NCBI RefSeq assembly: GCF_007923355.1 | Contig: NZ_VOGO01000001.1 | Location: 1 to 64,000 of the forward strand | Origin: Falsiphaeobacter marinintestinus | GTDB taxonomy: Bacteria > Pseudomonadota > Alphaproteobacteria > Rhodobacterales > Rhodobacteraceae | Direction: 5' to 3' | Length of the DNA stretch: 64,000 bases | Shown: positions 63,642 to 64,000 of the stretch, one piece after another | How positions within the stretch are numbered: position 1 is the stretch's first letter | Layout of the letters: each line of letters opens with the position of its first letter | Position numbers and translations under genes: made by a program | The notes under the pieces: model-generated | The model's database searches: none | Told to the model about the DNA's origin: nothing | What the model saw: the letters and a program-made list of their open reading frames with translations, nothing else

Positions 63642-63768
63642 GTCGCTATCCTGCAGCTTAAAAAGCCGGTGGATGCGCCGGGCGTATCCCCATGTCAAGC
63701 CAGCCAGCCGCTTGAACCCGCGCGCGGAACCGGCAAGGGTGGCGACAAACAACGCAAAAGGCGACCCC

Positions 63769-64000
63769 ATGCAGATCTCGGCAAACGGCATAAATCTGGA
63801 GGTTGAAACCCACGGCCCCGAAGACGGGATCCCGCTGATCCTGATCCGCGGTCTTGGAACGCAACTGGTCCACTGGCCCCAAGAGTTCATCGACGGGCTC
63901 GCCAATGCCGGGTTTCGTGTCGTCACCTTCGACAACCGCGATGTCGGCCTGTCCCAGCGCTGCCCCGCTCCCGGCGTCACCGGCATGGCCGAGGACATCA
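63769..64000 (+). CDS. Alpha/beta hydrolase, N-terminal part
   Basis: The frame from ATG 63769 runs off the window. The 77 visible residues read as an alpha/beta hydrolase start: INLEVETHGPEDGIPLILIR, GLGTQLVHWPQEFIDGLANA with the oxyanion-hole region, and FRVVTFDNRDVGLSQR. This matches the family of small esterases often labelled alpha/beta fold hydrolase. AAAAGG precedes the ATG. It is divergent from the DUF6314 gene. The nucleophile and the other catalytic residues lie outside the window. Confidence 0.85.
   Translation, partial: MQISANGINLEVETHGPEDGIPLILIRGLGTQLVHWPQEFIDGLANAGFRVVTFDNRDVGLSQRCPAPGVTGMAEDI

Noticed and set aside
63642-63998. Long N-terminal extension of the DUF6314 gene
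   Set aside because: It is the antisense shadow of the alpha/beta hydrolase start on the plus strand, which has clear family motifs.

Overview
The window reads as a chromosomal stretch of a marine alphaproteobacterium of the Rhodobacterales, Roseobacter group. It is GC-rich and densely coded. It carries dmdA-acuI and dddP for dimethylsulfoniopropionate (DMSP) catabolism, a trgAB-cysK-cfa-photolyase cluster laid out as in Rhodobacter, a TRAP transporter, several GntR/FadR regulators, and glnB-glnA. The species cannot be fixed from sequence reading alone.

Layout. The left edge (1-700) is the end of an integrated element: an integrase C-terminus abutting tRNA-Ser(GGA). From 781 to 9867 a minus-strand run holds an MscS channel, cysK, trgB, trgA, cfa, a photolyase and a class V aminotransferase, probably an oxidative/tellurite stress unit. 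From 9.9 to 12.2 kb an insert (XRE-TPR regulator plus a small divergent membrane protein) is flanked by the intact aminotransferase gene and a decayed copy of its 5' part. From 12.2 to 18.4 kb lies a DMSP demethylation operon (DUF2182-DUF1326-dinB-dmdA-acuI) with a divergent GntR gene and a clear palindromic operator. The 18.9-22.6 kb region has ornithine cyclodeaminase and an Lrp regulator, then remnants of dapA-like, aldehyde dehydrogenase and mttB-like genes around a broken IS110 element.

The 22.7-25.0 kb region is a De Ley-Doudoroff type set (KDPGal aldolase, KDGal kinase, sugar dehydrogenase-like SDR). From 25.1 to 34.8 kb a nine-gene operon appears to run tryptophan to kynurenine, anthranilate, 2-aminobenzoyl-CoA and ring-reduced CoA products. 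From 35.0 to 45.3 kb there is a TRAP importer with a PhyH-type dioxygenase, a sugar-acid pathway (enolase-superfamily dehydratase, two dehydrogenases, KDG kinase) and two GntR regulators. A nearly identical operator-like motif sits upstream of both the TRAP and the dehydratase operons, which suggests one regulon.

From 45.7 to 48.3 kb is a decayed island at tRNA-Leu(UAG), with a broken IS1380-type transposase and a broken integrase. The rest (48.5-64 kb) is mostly core: Hint protein, Nnr, glnB-glnA, Hsp70-like protein, a periplasmic binding protein, a lytic transglycosylase, a DUF3445 haem protein, dddP, a nuclease-like phosphatase, an alpha/beta hydrolase-OsmC fusion, bioY, and a partial alpha/beta hydrolase running off the right edge.
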